A stretch of 64,000 bases of DNA from Isochrysis galbana (Eukaryota > Haptophyta > Isochrysidales > Isochrysidaceae), in NCBI GenBank assembly GCA_018136815.1, contig CM030931.1, positions 9,869,072-9,933,071 of the forward strand, written 5' to 3'. The notes beneath the pieces were generated by a model. The model did no database searches and had not been told where the DNA came from. It saw only the letters and a program-made list of their open reading frames with translations. This document shows positions 23,772 through 33,129 of the stretch, in pieces. The translations under genes were made by a program, and so were the position numbers. The stretch's first letter is position 1; every line of letters begins with the position of its first letter.

Positions 23772-24905
23772 ATGTCGCTGCTCTTCGAGCCCGGGCCGTG
23801 GGACAAACAGAGTGCCGAGTCGGCCCACGTCTTCTCCAAGAAGCGCAAGCTGCTCTATGGCAGGGATCACGACCAGGCGGACCTCGTCGAGGAGGGGCCA
23901 GACGGGTATGGCGAGCGCGAGCGGCACAAGATGCACGACATCTGGCGTAGAGGGGCGCTACGTAACCTCAGCGAGCGGGCACGCGTCAAAGGGGACGTGA
24001 AGATTTTCAAGGACAAGCCTGGCAAGGGCAACGTGACTGGCTGGCCTGGAGAGCTCGGCAAACATCATGCAGTGGTAGAAGAGCTCATTGGGCTGGGAGT
24101 CCTCTCTATCCACGCCGATGACAATGCGCGCACCTTCGGGCTCGTGCACCGCGACAAGCTGGCACAGGCGATGGAGTACTTTGGCAAGGCTGCGACAAAG
24201 CCCACAGATGGGAGCGAGCGCGCACCAGTTGCTAGTGCTGGTGTAGGTTTCGGACTGGGGTCCCCATGCTTCATGCCAGCAGAGGCTTTCTTCGGTCATC
24301 GGCAGGGCTACGTGTTCAAGATGGATCAGCAGGGTCTTGGCTACTACATCGATGGATATAAGCCGCAAGACGCCACGCCATCGACTGCGCTACCTGATGG
24401 CTGGGTACAAGGGCAGTCTCTTGAGGGATACATCTACTATCACCACGTACCAACCGGAACCTCCAGCTGGGAACGACCAACGGGAGATGGCTGCGTTGTA
24501 CCTGCTACCACGCTCACCACAACAATATCTATATCCGCAGCACTTCTGGCGTCGCTCACCTCAGCTGGTGGAGCAGGACTCGACAAGATATTGTCAGACT
24601 CAGGCGCACAAGTAATGCTCCAAGGTAGCAGTGCAACAATTAGCGGCACCACACGAGCAGTCGAGCGTGCAAAGAAACTGATCGAGCGGAAAGCATCAGC
24701 ACTGGCTTTCATCAGCAAGAGCAAGGCAACAGGAAATGGCCTTGTCGCTCAACGAGCCGCGGTCGATGTTGTAGAGAAGCCCGACTATAGCTTCACTGGG
24801 CTCATAGCTCCAAGCGATCCAGCCGTTGAGGAAAAAAATATGTCCGCTCTGGGAATGTTAGGGGCTTATGGCGAGTCAGATGATGAACATGCCGCTGCGC
24901 AGTGA
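23772..24905 (+). CDS. WW and KH-like domain protein, possible RNA-processing factor
   Basis: Single-exon frame; from MSLLFEPG at 23,772 it encodes 377 residues (the frame is open upstream to 23,604 without a convincing start). The middle contains GYVFKMDQQGLGYYIDGYK, a WW domain (LPDGWVQGQSLEGYIYYHH to SSWERP, about residues 206-236) and then a KH-like segment (ILSDSGAQVMLQGSSATISG, about residues 270-320). The C-terminus ends LGMLGAYGESDDE, an acidic tail like those of several spliceosome-associated WW proteins. WW binds Pro-rich ligands and KH binds single-stranded RNA, so a nuclear RNA-processing role is a reasonable inference, but no orthologue is named. Confidence 0.65.
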   Translation: MSLLFEPGPWDKQSAESAHVFSKKRKLLYGRDHDQADLVEEGPDGYGERERHKMHDIWRRGALRNLSERARVKGDVKIFKDKPGKGNVTGWPGELGKHHAVVEELIGLGVLSIHADDNARTFGLVHRDKLAQAMEYFGKAATKPTDGSERAPVASAGVGFGLGSPCFMPAEAFFGHRQGYVFKMDQQGLGYYIDGYKPQDATPSTALPDGWVQGQSLEGYIYYHHVPTGTSSWERPTGDGCVVPATTLTTTISISAALLASLTSAGGAGLDKILSDSGAQVMLQGSSATISGTTRAVERAKKLIERKASALAFISKSKATGNGLVAQRAAVDVVEKPDYSFTGLIAPSDPAVEEKNMSALGMLGAYGESDDEHAAAQ

Positions 24906-25061
24906 GGCCTTTTGCCCAGATGCTATTCTGTCCCTTGGATAGTTGATCCGTACTCCACATCGTTGGTGCTGCAAGATGTGAACGAAGAAGCGATGGATTA
25001 GCTTATTTTTAGCTTTTGTCTTTTGTTAGTTGTTGTCGTGCGATCATGCACAGATAGAAAA

Positions 25062-25340
25062 AAAACTTCTTTGTAATCTCGCCACGCGCGCGACCCTGCA
25101 CATAAATCTCGTAGCCACGCCCGTTCCCCTTACCACTCCTCCCACCCGCCTTGCGGCTCGTCCCCTCGTGCTCTACGCTCTACTTAAGGGCTCGGTGCGT
25201 GGGGCTTCCGGTCGCGCGGGCGGCTTGCACCGATCCCCGGAGGTCTAGTTCTCTACTCCTTCCTGGGCCCTCGGGCTATCGGCTGTTTCGTTGGCTCACT
25301 GTGTTAGTTGTGTCTGGGTTTGAGGCGTTGAGCGGTGTGG
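25062..25340 (+). repeat. Dispersed repeat, copy 1 of 2 (partner 46,876-47,160)
   Basis: Both copies begin with an A run then CTCGCC-CG-GCGCGAC, share CCTTGCGGC, a CGTGC-CTAC stretch, GCACCGATCCCCG, CTCCTTCCT and CGGGCTATCGG. Partial similarity at 1,988-2,050 and 46,676-46,745 covers only the opening. Confidence 0.8.
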
Positions 25341-25374
25341 AGGTCGCGTGACGCGTGACGCGCATGGGCCTGAA

Positions 25375-25673
25375 GTCGCGTTCCGTCGAAAGGCGGTTGT
25401 TTTATTTTCGCACGTAAGAGTGTGACGGTGTTTTGTGTCACACGCACGGCGTGCACGTGACGGCGTGCGTCTGCGGAAAACTTCCATGCGCACCTGACGA
25501 AACCCCCGGCATCATAGTAAATGAGAATTTACTCCCGTAAATCATCGCTCGACATCATTAAAACAAAACGTCCGCTCGTCTCGTGCGACTTTCCTCGGAG
25601 GAAGGAAAATGCTAACCGTCACACTCCTACGTGAAAACAAAACAACCGCCTGCTCTTTCGACGGAACGCGACT
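25375..25673. mobile_element. Inverted-repeat (foldback/MITE-like) element, ~55-bp arms
   Basis: The left arm 25,375-25,428 and right arm 25,617-25,673 are reverse complements, starting GTCGCGTTCCGTCGAAAG and continuing GGCGGTTGTTTT and GAGTGTGACGG, with one 4-base indel and few mismatches. The 188-bp centre has no coding signal. No target duplication is evident, so element type is unresolved. Confidence 0.75.
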
Positions 25674-26009
25674 TTTTGTTTTCAATGGAGTATAATTAGA
25701 AACAATATTTATTACAATGCGCCCCGCTGAGTGCGATGCAGGCTTCGCTCGACAACGTGCGCAATAGACTGACGGGTTCTTTTCTAATTTACAACAATAA
25801 ACCCCGTCACGAAACACAACTAGATTTCAGTCATTGCGCAAGCATCCGCGGTGTGGACACCCATAGTCGTATGTTTTCGTGAAAAACCATACGCCGGCTT
25901 CTCCACGAGGTCTACGCCCAGTTGTCGGAACAGGTTCGCGATGGTCTCCTGTTCTCCCTGTTCTGGGCTGGCCGATACTCCATATGGTCACTTCCGACGC
26001 TTGCCCAGT

Positions 26010-26190
26010 CCAGTGCCCCTCAGCCCTAGCCCATCCATCCCGATCCGCCCAGCCATGTCCGCTCCGTCGTCGCGCTCGCCCTCGCCCAAGCCCGTCCTCC
26101 CGCCTTCCTCTGCTGAGGAGGTGGTCCAGCCCGTCATTCCATCACTCCCGGCCACCTTCGCCGCGCCTTCCGCCGATCGTCTCCCTTCCT
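26010..26190 (+). repeat. Pro/Ser-coding dispersed repeat, copy 1 of 3
   Basis: A CCCTCGCCC-AAGCCCG-CT-CCGCCTTCCTCTGCTGA core recurs at 37,200-37,400 (minus strand) and 48,245-48,445 (plus). Translated, all give a Ser/Pro run followed by PPSSA or PPSADELEPV, so the source may be a retroposon ORF or an N-terminal exon. Confidence 0.65.
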
Positions 26191-26228
26191 AATCATCGCC
26201 TATCGGGCCCGTGGTCATGCTCGATCCG

Positions 26229-26372
26229 TCACCCCGGAACCAGCTTCTGCGCTAAAGAGGGAACTGTGGGGAAGGGGAAGGGGGTTGTTAGGGGGTCATA
26301 GTTGGGTAGTAGGGAGGTCCATGAGCACACTGCCTCATGCCGCACGCGTAGCGGGGATTTTTAAGAAGATTT
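26229..26372 (+). repeat. Dispersed repeat, copy 2 of the 16,524 family
   Basis: It is the partner of 16,524-16,665. Here the T-rich end runs into a (TGTATT)n tract (about 26,376-26,412), a microsatellite tail that the first copy lacks. Confidence 0.8.
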
Positions 26373-27332
26373 TTTGTATTTGTATTTGTATTTGTATTTG
26401 TATTTGTATTTGACATTTGTATAGAGCTTTGCGAGAGGAGGAGGAGGCGCCGTTTTTGTTGAGTTTCTGTTCCAGCGATTCGACCTCAACACGGACGATG
26501 ATGTCCGTTTGATTGACGCGGAGGGTAGTGAGGTCGCCGTAGCGCTCTTTGATCTTTGAATTGTTGCGCACAGTCTTCATTGACCGCTATACGCTAGTGG
26601 CCCTGGATGTTGATGGACCGGGCCTATGGCTATGGATTTTGCACAATCATCACAGATAGGCAACGCGGCTCCCCCCTGCCCCTCAACTGCACTCGATCGG
26701 CGGACACATGGACACTAGCAGATATAGACATGGTGGGGGACCGGGGACAAGTACTCGCTCGCACGACGATTCCTACTCGACACTTGCTCATGTCAGCACT
26801 GCATTCGTTCAAACACGAAAAATTGATCCCAGCCACACACGCATCGTAGCCCTTTGGGGTCACACCCACGAAATCCGTGTCCGAGCCTACCGTAGTGCTA
26901 CCTATACACCCTTCGGACCACTTGCCCGTACAAAGCCCGATTATTGCCGTTAATCTTCACCACACACAATCTTGAAATTGTCATTTCCTACGCTCCGAGT
27001 CGCTCTCGGAGATCATGAAGATGCGGTCTCACCCTGGAGGCGAGATACTGAAAGATGATGCGGAACGTGTCAGCCTTCAAGCAAGTGAGTGCGCCTGAAG
27101 GCAGACACGTTGTGCGTTAATAAGTCTGCATGCGTGTAGAAGGTACACCCGGTAGAACGGGTTGAAAAGGAAAGCGAGCTGTCATTTGCGAGCCGCTCGA
27201 CGATTTGCCAGGATCGGAGTCCGCTAAAAAGACGAGCCAGTCGGCAGAGCAAGCAAAGCTGTGGTCGCAGGCCGCTCGAAAACGAACCAGTCGGTAAACC
27301 CTGAGAGCTGAGATCGATGCCAATCGTGAGGC

Positions 27333-28343
27333 TCACGTGCGAACAGTGGAGCGGATGGGCCCGTAAGGCGCGTCGACACGATGCTCCGAGTTGATGAGGA
27401 GGAAGTCCTCCTCAAGAGCGGAAAGGTTGGTCCAGGTCGACTCGTGGTACGTCTTTCCCTCGATGTCGTCCTTCAACTGAAGCCACGCCTGGACGGTGGA
27501 GCGTCGGTCTGCACTGAGGTGTTGCAGAAGCGCCACCAAGCCATCACCGTATGCCTCCTGAACATCAAAGGCAGAATAATCCTCGATATCGTCATCATCA
27601 TCATCATCCTGGTCAACCTGCACCATCGACGCGTCGAATATCTCGTCGTCTGAAAAGGCCGCCTCCTCTTGCATGGCCTCCATTGCCTCGGTGACGAATT
27701 CCTGTGGGAGTAACGGCACATGGGTAGGCAGAGCACGGTGTCGCTTGAGAACATCAGACGGGCGCAGCATGTGATTTAGAGGATGGGCGCGGGCACGACG
27801 AGCGCGAAAACACGTGCACATGGAGCCATGAGCGTTGTGCACACTGAGAGGGATCGCCAGGGTGAGGCTCACCTGCTGCGCGAGCGCCATATCCAGCTTC
27901 ATCGTATCCTTAGGAACCGGTGCCTTTTTCGTCCGTGAGCTGGCCGGGGGCTCCGTTGATGGCGTCGGAAGAGGGGTCGGCTTGGACGAAGAGGGAGCTG
28001 CGGCTTTAGTTGGCGTGGCCTCACTAGTGGTTAGAACCAACGAATCCTCCGGAGGCTCGTTCCAGGCGCGGGTGAGTCGCTCCGAGCACAGCAGCCACCG
28101 CTGCAGCTCCGCCTGGCGCGACAACGGCAGCTGAGACCGGACACCTCGCATCATGTGCGCAGCAATGCAGGCAAAATAGTCTTCCTTGCGGCGCTTCAGC
28201 ACACCAACACGAACCTTCCTCGCCTCGATTGTCTCCTGTAGAGAATTGACGAAGGATTTGTGCCTCTGCCGCGCGAGGCATGCAGCGGCGGCCTTCCTTG
28301 CGGCACGTTGCGAGACCTTCGGAGGCTTTTGAGAGTCCGCCAT
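27333..28343 (-). CDS. bZIP-like transcription factor
   Basis: Two exons on minus, 28343-27873 and 27701-27333 (donor CAG/GTGAGC, acceptor CCCACAG, phase 0), give 279 residues. The N-terminal segment RAARKAAAACLARQRHKSFV is laid out like a bZIP basic region (the invariant Asn position appears to be Lys), followed by a helical NSLQETIEARKVRVGVLKRR stretch where the zipper would lie. A Pro/Ser/Thr-rich linker, an acidic run with seven Asp and a C-terminal helical region follow. bZIP proteins dimerise and bind DNA in the nucleus. The missing Asn and the weak heptads make this a tentative call; it could be another coiled-coil nuclear protein. Confidence 0.5.
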   Translation of the reverse strand: MADSQKPPKVSQRAARKAAAACLARQRHKSFVNSLQETIEARKVRVGVLKRRKEDYFACIAAHMMRGVRSQLPLSRQAELQRWLLCSERLTRAWNEPPEDSLVLTTSEATPTKAAAPSSSKPTPLPTPSTEPPASSRTKKAPVPKDTMKLDMALAQQVSLTLAIPLSVHNAHGSMCTCFRARRARAHPLNHMLRPSDVLKRHRALPTHVPLLPQEFVTEAMEAMQEEAAFSDDEIFDASMVQVDQDDDDDDDIEDYSAFDVQEAYGDGLVALLQHLSADRRSTVQAWLQLKDDIEGKTYHESTWTNLSALEEDFLLINSEHRVDAPYGPIRSTVRT

Positions 28344-28499
28344 CTGCAAAAGAGAGGGAGAAAGAGAACCAACGTAAGCGGGCGCTCTTGGCTGCGGGAT
28401 CGCCTGGTCTTGGGTATGTTTGTCTGGCTCATGTGAATCCGAAGGGATGGGTGCCAAATCCCCTCTTGATAAATGGCTCTCTGAGGCTCGTTGGCATCC

Positions 28500-29400
28500 C
28501 GAGATGGAGGGAGGGAGGGAGGGAGCCATCGCCATGGCAGTGCGCGCTGAGGGCGGGAGCGCCTGGAGGCCTGATCGAGTGCGTGCTCGTCTCACGTCCC
28601 CGTCGTGCGCTGGGCGCGCGCGTGCGCGTGCGAGCAGCGAGGGGTCTCTCACCGGGAGGGGGGATGAGCGGGGGGACGAGGAGGGGAGGCCAAGGGTAGT
28701 CAGTCAGCCGTGTAAGGGGAGAGTGGCCGAGGGAGAGAGAAGAAGTGCGGGGGTGCGGGGGGGTGCGGGGGGGGGGGGGGCGCAAGGAAGGGGGGGAGGG
28801 GGGGGGAGGGGGGGGGGGGGGGGAACCCCCCCGTCGCCGCCGCCACGTCGATGGGCGCCGCCGAGGAGTTGGGGGGGGGGGGGGGGAGGGAAGGGAGGGT
28901 TCGTGCCACGTCCCGTGCGGGGGGGGGGGGGGAAGGGGGCGGCGCGGCGGCAGGGGGGGGGCGGGGGGCGGGGGAGAGGGGGGGGGGGAGGGAAGGGCGC
29001 GGCGGGCGAGCGCCGCTGACGAACGGCAGAGGACCGAGATTAGGCGCACGAAAGCGGAGGTGGGTACCCCCCCCCCCCCCTCTCTCTTCTCCCCCCCCCC
29101 CTCTCTCTTCTCCCCCCCCCCCCCCTCTCTTCTCCCCCCCCCCCTCTCTCTCTTCTCTACCCCCCCTCCCCCGTTTCCCCCTCCCTTCCTCGCACGGCGA
29201 GGACACCGCCCAAGCCTCTTCTGCCTGATTCGACCAAGCTCTCCTCATCTCCATCTCGCCCCTCCCCCCCCCCCGGGCGCCCCTCCCCTCCCCCCCCGCG
29301 CGCGCGGGCCCGCGAGATCCCCTCGCCGCACGCCCTCGGACCCCCCCCCCCTCTCCCCCTCGGCCGGCCTCGCGCGGCCTCGCCATCATCTTTGCAAGCA
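28500..29400. repeat. Low-complexity G-rich tract switching to C-rich near 29,068
   Basis: About 28,735-29,060 is dominated by G runs (up to about 15) and about 29,066-29,370 by C runs with CTCTCTTCT spacers. Long open frames in several phases here encode only Gly, Pro and Arg and are not genes. Confidence 0.9.
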
Positions 29401-29755
29401 CCCTCAGCACCTCGGAAACGTCAGGACACATGGGAAGTTTGCTCCACTCTCCTGCGAGATGGTCGGCGATCCTCGCGCCGCAAGGGCTTTGGCCTCGGGC
29501 CGTCCACCAACACCGCCATGTTACGTCTCGGCTTCTCGGGCCTGTCGGCTGTTGGCGGACTGGAGTTGACGCACCCAGCGCAACGGCTCGAGGGCGGCCG
29601 CCGAGCGAGCAGCGCTCAAGACGAGGAACATCGACACGGTGTCGGTGGGCGTGGGTGCGTGCCTGGCACGCAAGACCGTCGTGTACACTCGACACTCGGA
29701 GCTCGGGCATTTCTAGATGACCGCCATGGCATTGTCCTACTTGGGAGATACGGTT
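29400..29755. other. Unique GC-rich stretch, nothing recognised
   Basis: Open frames on both strands have biased composition and no recognisable domain. Confidence 0.3.
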
Positions 29756-30355
29756 AGGGCGGTCAAACAGTGTTTTTTTTAACTCCTTACCGCCGGCCCG
29801 CAGCGCCAATTTTGGCGCTTCGGATTTGATCTTTTGCGGCTTGTGCGGGAGGAGGAACTGCGTGTAAGAGATAAGTGAGAGGGCACGAGCGAACAGAAGG
29901 TGGAACATATTTTCTGGGTGTGTCGCCCCCCCCCCCCCCGGCGCGCGCCGCGGGATAGCGATGCCCTCACAGTTGCAGTCCGTCGCCTCGCTTCGACTCT
30001 ATTACCTAAACGGAATATTTTTCGTAATACTGGAAGCGCCAATATTGGAGCTGCACTTTTTTTGCCCCTTTGCTCATCTATTGGCGTGTAGATGGCCGAC
30101 TATATGGAATGAAGGCCCACCCAGCTGTGACGACGGATGTCGGATGTCCCTCAGACTCCCCTGAGAGCTGGGGGGCTGGGGTTGACGCGGTAGGGAGCGG
30201 TTGAGACTTTTCGAGGCGGAAGCGCCAATTTTGGCGCGTCGGCAGTAAGGAGTTAGTAAGGGGTGAAAAAATGACCATCTCAGAATTGAGGAAATTTGAG
30301 GATTTTTCACGGTAGAAAGTTCCCAATACACAATACACCCAACTAGCACATATCC
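29756..30355 (+). repeat. Dispersed repeat carrying a MITE; unoccupied relative at 42,405-42,512 (minus)
   Basis: The flanks 29,756-29,781 (AGGGCGGTCAAACAGTG then a T run) and 30,254-30,355 (GTAAGGGG, AATGACCATCTCAG, TTTCACGGTAGAAAG) are continuous with each other in the copy at 42,405-42,512, which lacks the 472 bp between them. A partial third relative lies at 31,529-31,560. Confidence 0.85.
29782..30253. mobile_element. 472-bp MITE with ~40-bp terminal inverted repeats, TA target
   Basis: Ends read ACTCCTTACCGCC inward from the left and ACTCCTTACTGCC inward from the right, and continue CGCCAATTTTGGCGCTTC (left) and CGCCAAAATTGGCGCTTC (right). TA flanks both ends (29,780-29,781 and 30,254-30,255). 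There is no coding capacity. A TA target and ACTCC termini suit a Tc1/mariner-like relative; the superfamily is inferred. Confidence 0.85.
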
Positions 30356-30545
30356 ACGGACGACGATCAGAAGGCGATCTGTCGGCGATCCCGTCTGGAA
30401 GGGGAATCGCACCATAACGGAAACGAGGGGCAATCCTGCCGCACAAGATTCCAAAAGACTTACCGAATAACGAATAAGACGAGAGAAATGCGGTGGGCCT
30501 AAGGGGGAGATACGAAGAGGTCGCAAATTAAACCTGATTGCAATC
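30356..30545 (+). repeat. Dispersed repeat, copy 1 of 2 (partner 37,549-37,739)
   Basis: Both share GACGACGATCA, GGCGATCTGTCGGCGATC, GGGAATCGCACCATAACGGA, GGGCAATC, CCTAAGGGGGAGAT and GAGGTCGCAAATTAAACC. They are close to 85 percent alike by eye. Confidence 0.85.
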
Positions 30546-30571
30546 ACTGAAGTAGATATAGCAGATAGTTC

Positions 30572-30602
30572 AACCTACTTTTATAAGTAGGGGTCAATGG
30601 GG
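30572..30602. repeat. Second copy of the CCTACTTTTATAAGTAGG block
   Basis: Identical to 5,613-5,643 over about 31 bp. As there, it marks an abrupt change from repeat-derived to GC-rich sequence. Confidence 0.8.
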
Positions 30603-31216
30603 GCCTCGCGCCCCCCTCTCTCCATCGCGGACACCCCCCGGGGTGGGCCCGTACAATCAACCCCAGCCCCTGCCCTTTGGCAGGGGCTGAGCAATCGGGC
30701 AATCAACACTCTGGCCCAGACCCCTAGTGGGCGCGGGCCGAGACTCGCACTCCCACGCCCAGCATGGGCCTGCCCTCGAGCTGACTCCCCCCCCTCCCCT
30801 GGTCGCCAGGCATACAGAGGCCACTGGGAGGCTCCAATGGCCAGCGTGGCAAGCGTGGGAGAGGCAGGGGGGGCCAGGGGCTGAGCCCCAGCCTCCACTG
30901 CCCCCTGAGCTGCCCTTGCTGGCCCTCTGGGAGCCCCCAAAGGCCCTCTGAGAGCAGGCCGTGGCGCGCCGCATGGCGACGCGCCGCAGGGAGAGGGGCG
31001 GAGGAGAATGGAGAGAGGGAGAGGGGGGAATTTGCGCCCCCCCCGATGGAGTGCGGTAAGAAACGGGCCCCGTTTGCGTTAGCAAACGGGCGAAGGGGGG
31101 CGGCTGGCGACAGGAGGGGCGAGAAGAAGGGAGTGGCTCAAGACGTCCCTGTGGCAGGTATCGGGGGGCGCAGTCATTTATTTCTTCGAGGACTGCTCGC
31201 GGCGCGAGCTGTAAGG
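30603..31216. other. GC-rich stretch with a strong hairpin, nothing recognised
   Basis: Near 30,664-30,690 CAGCCCCTGCC and GGCAGGGGCTG face each other around CTTT, giving a perfect 11-bp stem. No gene is supported. Confidence 0.4.
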
Positions 31217-31515
31217 GCCGTCCTGCTTCACGACGAGAGGTCCCTCCCCCCCCCCCCCGGTGTTTTTCCCCGGAGAGTCGGCCGGCGTCGACCGGTCCGC
31301 CTCAATGGGTTTTCCCTCATTGTAACTTGTGGGGAGTTATAATGGGAGCCGGGGGTTTGCGAGGGGGGAGATTTGAAGGGATGCATATGTGTATGTGTCT
31401 GTGCCATCACTCCAAGGCGTGCGGGCAAGTGCGCTGAGGGGTGTCGTGATAGTACCGGGCTAGTGGGAGCAGTGGTACTAACGCTCAGTTGTTTTATTAT
31501 TATTATTATTATTAG
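31217..31515 (+). repeat. (TTA)n-tailed dispersed repeat, copy 2 of 3
   Basis: Same family as 21,535-21,835; ends in (ATT)n followed by AGATATAGCAGATAGT, a 16-bp string also found at 30,549-30,564. Confidence 0.85.
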
Positions 31516-31951
31516 ATATAGCAGATAGTAGGGCGGTCAAACAGGGGCTTTTTAACTAATAGTAAGGGTTGGGCTGCATTTTTTGACCGTGGCGCGAGGT
31601 CCAATAAAAACCTTCAGGGGGGGCCACCTGCCGCCACGAAAATCTTAGCCAGGAAATGGTGCGATTCCCCCCCCCTTCCCCCCCCTCCGTCACGCGCGCT
31701 CACGCTCTACCCGTAAAGAATTGGCGGTCGCGCCCGCGGGGGGATCGGTTCCTTTATATCTAAGCTACATTTGGCATTTGATTCCCGCCCGATGCAGCGC
31801 CGTGTCGGGCTGCCGACAGTCCGACCACCCCCTGACCCTCTGGCATCATGGCCCGCGCAGCCCACCCAGCTCCTCACAGCGCGCGCACGCGGCTACGCCT
31901 TAGAGCTGGCAGAGCTCATGGCTCCGTCACTAGTTGTGCGTGCCTTGCATG

Positions 31952-32125
31952 AAGGCTTCAGCAATGAAGGGCATCAGTAAATATATACCGGAGGGGGCCC
32001 GAATACTTTTTTAGCGCTTGATCTTCTGAGGCTTAAAATTGCAAATGGCAAATGCAAATGGCATATGGCCATTTTTCGAAAATTTCGCCGGAGGACGCCC
32101 CATTTATTTTTTGCTGACCTCTCAT
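31952..32125 (+). repeat. Dispersed repeat, copy 1 of 2 (partner 48,018-48,160)
   Basis: Shared blocks are ATGAAGG-CATC-GTAAA, ATACCGGAGGGGG, TTTTTCGAAAATTT-GCCGGA and TTTTTTGCTGA. The stretch before it (31,690-31,950) holds no recognised gene. Confidence 0.7.
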
Positions 32126-32152
32126 TGAGGATTGAAGAGGCTCTCATTCTCA

Positions 32153-32638
32153 CCCGGATGGGCCGTCAGCCTAATATTAGGTCCTGATATCATGATATTA
32201 GGTCCTCTAGACCTGATACCTGATACTAAGGGCCGCAGGCTACGTGACTATGCATTACAAGGGTAAACGCTAACATTAAAATTGACTGATAAATTCGACG
32301 TAGGAATATAAATGGGTTGAACTAGGTTTAGAGGTTGAGGGCTGCTCGATGACCTAGGGTTGCAAGACCGTGGGAGTTTGAGTCTAAATAACCGTGTTGC
32401 CTTGATGGGCAAGCTTGCAGCTTGGGATAGTTGGATGGAGATGGTCGTCGATGAGCCTTGCTTGAGGACGAGTTGGTTTCTGGTTTGTACGTTTTCGTTA
32501 GTGTCTAGTGTAGTGTAATACTACTAGTATAACACATTATAGTCTTAGTGCCTACCTGATATTAGGCTGATATAAGGTCCTGATATAAGTCTAAGGTCTC
32601 CGATACCTGACGGCCTTTGACCTGACGGCCCATCCGGG
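32153..32638. mobile_element. 486-bp hAT-type MITE with perfect 8-bp target duplication
   Basis: The left end CCCGGATGGGCCGTCAG (32,153-32,169) and right end CTGACGGCCCATCCGGG (32,622-32,638) are perfect 17-bp inverted repeats. CATTCTCA flanks both sides (32,145-32,152 and 32,639-32,646). Subterminal copies of ATATTAGG and CCTGATAT cluster near both ends, as in hAT elements where such repeats bind transposase. There is no coding capacity. An 8-bp duplication is the hAT signature; a hAT transposase fragment lies at 38,885. Confidence 0.9.
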
Positions 32639-32799
32639 CATTCTCATACCAATACCACAAGGCTGGGCCCCCACAACCCCACAAAGAGACGCGACCCATA
32701 GCGCCTCACAGCAACTGCGAGCCAAAAGGCCCGCCCCCCCCCTCCCCCGACGCCAGACCCAAAGTAGTGCACATGGGTCGACCCCCCACCCCCCACCCC

Positions 32800-32945
32800 C
32801 AAAACCGAATAAAAAGGACCGAGGGCCGAGGGGGGGGGGGCGAAAGGGGAGAGAGGGTGGGGCAAGGGCGATGTCAGGGGAAGTCCCCAACGAGAGGGAC
32901 GGGGGATAGCAAAATAGTAGGCACCTTCAAGAATATTTTTTTCCC
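32800..32945 (+). repeat. Dispersed repeat, copy 2 of the 21,368 family
   Basis: Shares CCGAATAAAAAGGACCGAG, the purine stretch, GGCGATGTCAG and the T-rich end. Confidence 0.65.
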
Positions 32946-33048
32946 TCATACCAATACCAATAGCAGAACTTATAGTTATAGTATAGCGTATAGCCTATAG
33001 CTATATAGGTATAGCCTATTGCCAAATAGCCTATACAGCCTATAGCCT

Positions 33049-33129
33049 ATGGCCTATGAAGCTTATTTAGGCCTCCATTTGCCCATTGCCGAGTTTGCCC
33101 TCCGCACCCCCCTAGTGAGTGACCGGGCT
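33049..33129 (+). repeat. Dispersed repeat, copy 1 of 2 (partner 48,163-48,240)
   Basis: Shared GCTTATTTAGGCCT, TTTGCCCATT, CGCACCCCCCTAGTGAGTG and ACCGGGCTA. An array of TATAGCCTATAG words precedes this copy (32,965-33,060). The shared upstream module of the next gene begins directly after it. Confidence 0.75.

Larger units (their letters stand above)
24906..27332. other. Intergenic repeat-rich stretch
   Basis: It contains a dispersed repeat (25,062-25,340), an inverted-repeat element (25,375-25,673), an AT-richer patch to 25,860, a Pro/Ser-coding repeat (26,010-26,190), a dispersed repeat (26,229-26,372) with a (TGTATT)n tail, and unique sequence to 27,332. A minus frame at 26,430-26,580 (ERYGDLTTLRVNQTDIIVRV) has protein-like composition but no family match. 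Confidence 0.5.

Noticed and set aside
28429-29908. Several long overlapping open frames on both strands (up to 402 codons)
   Set aside because: They encode only Gly, Pro, Arg and Ser runs from G/C homopolymers, overlap each other, and have no domain or splice logic.
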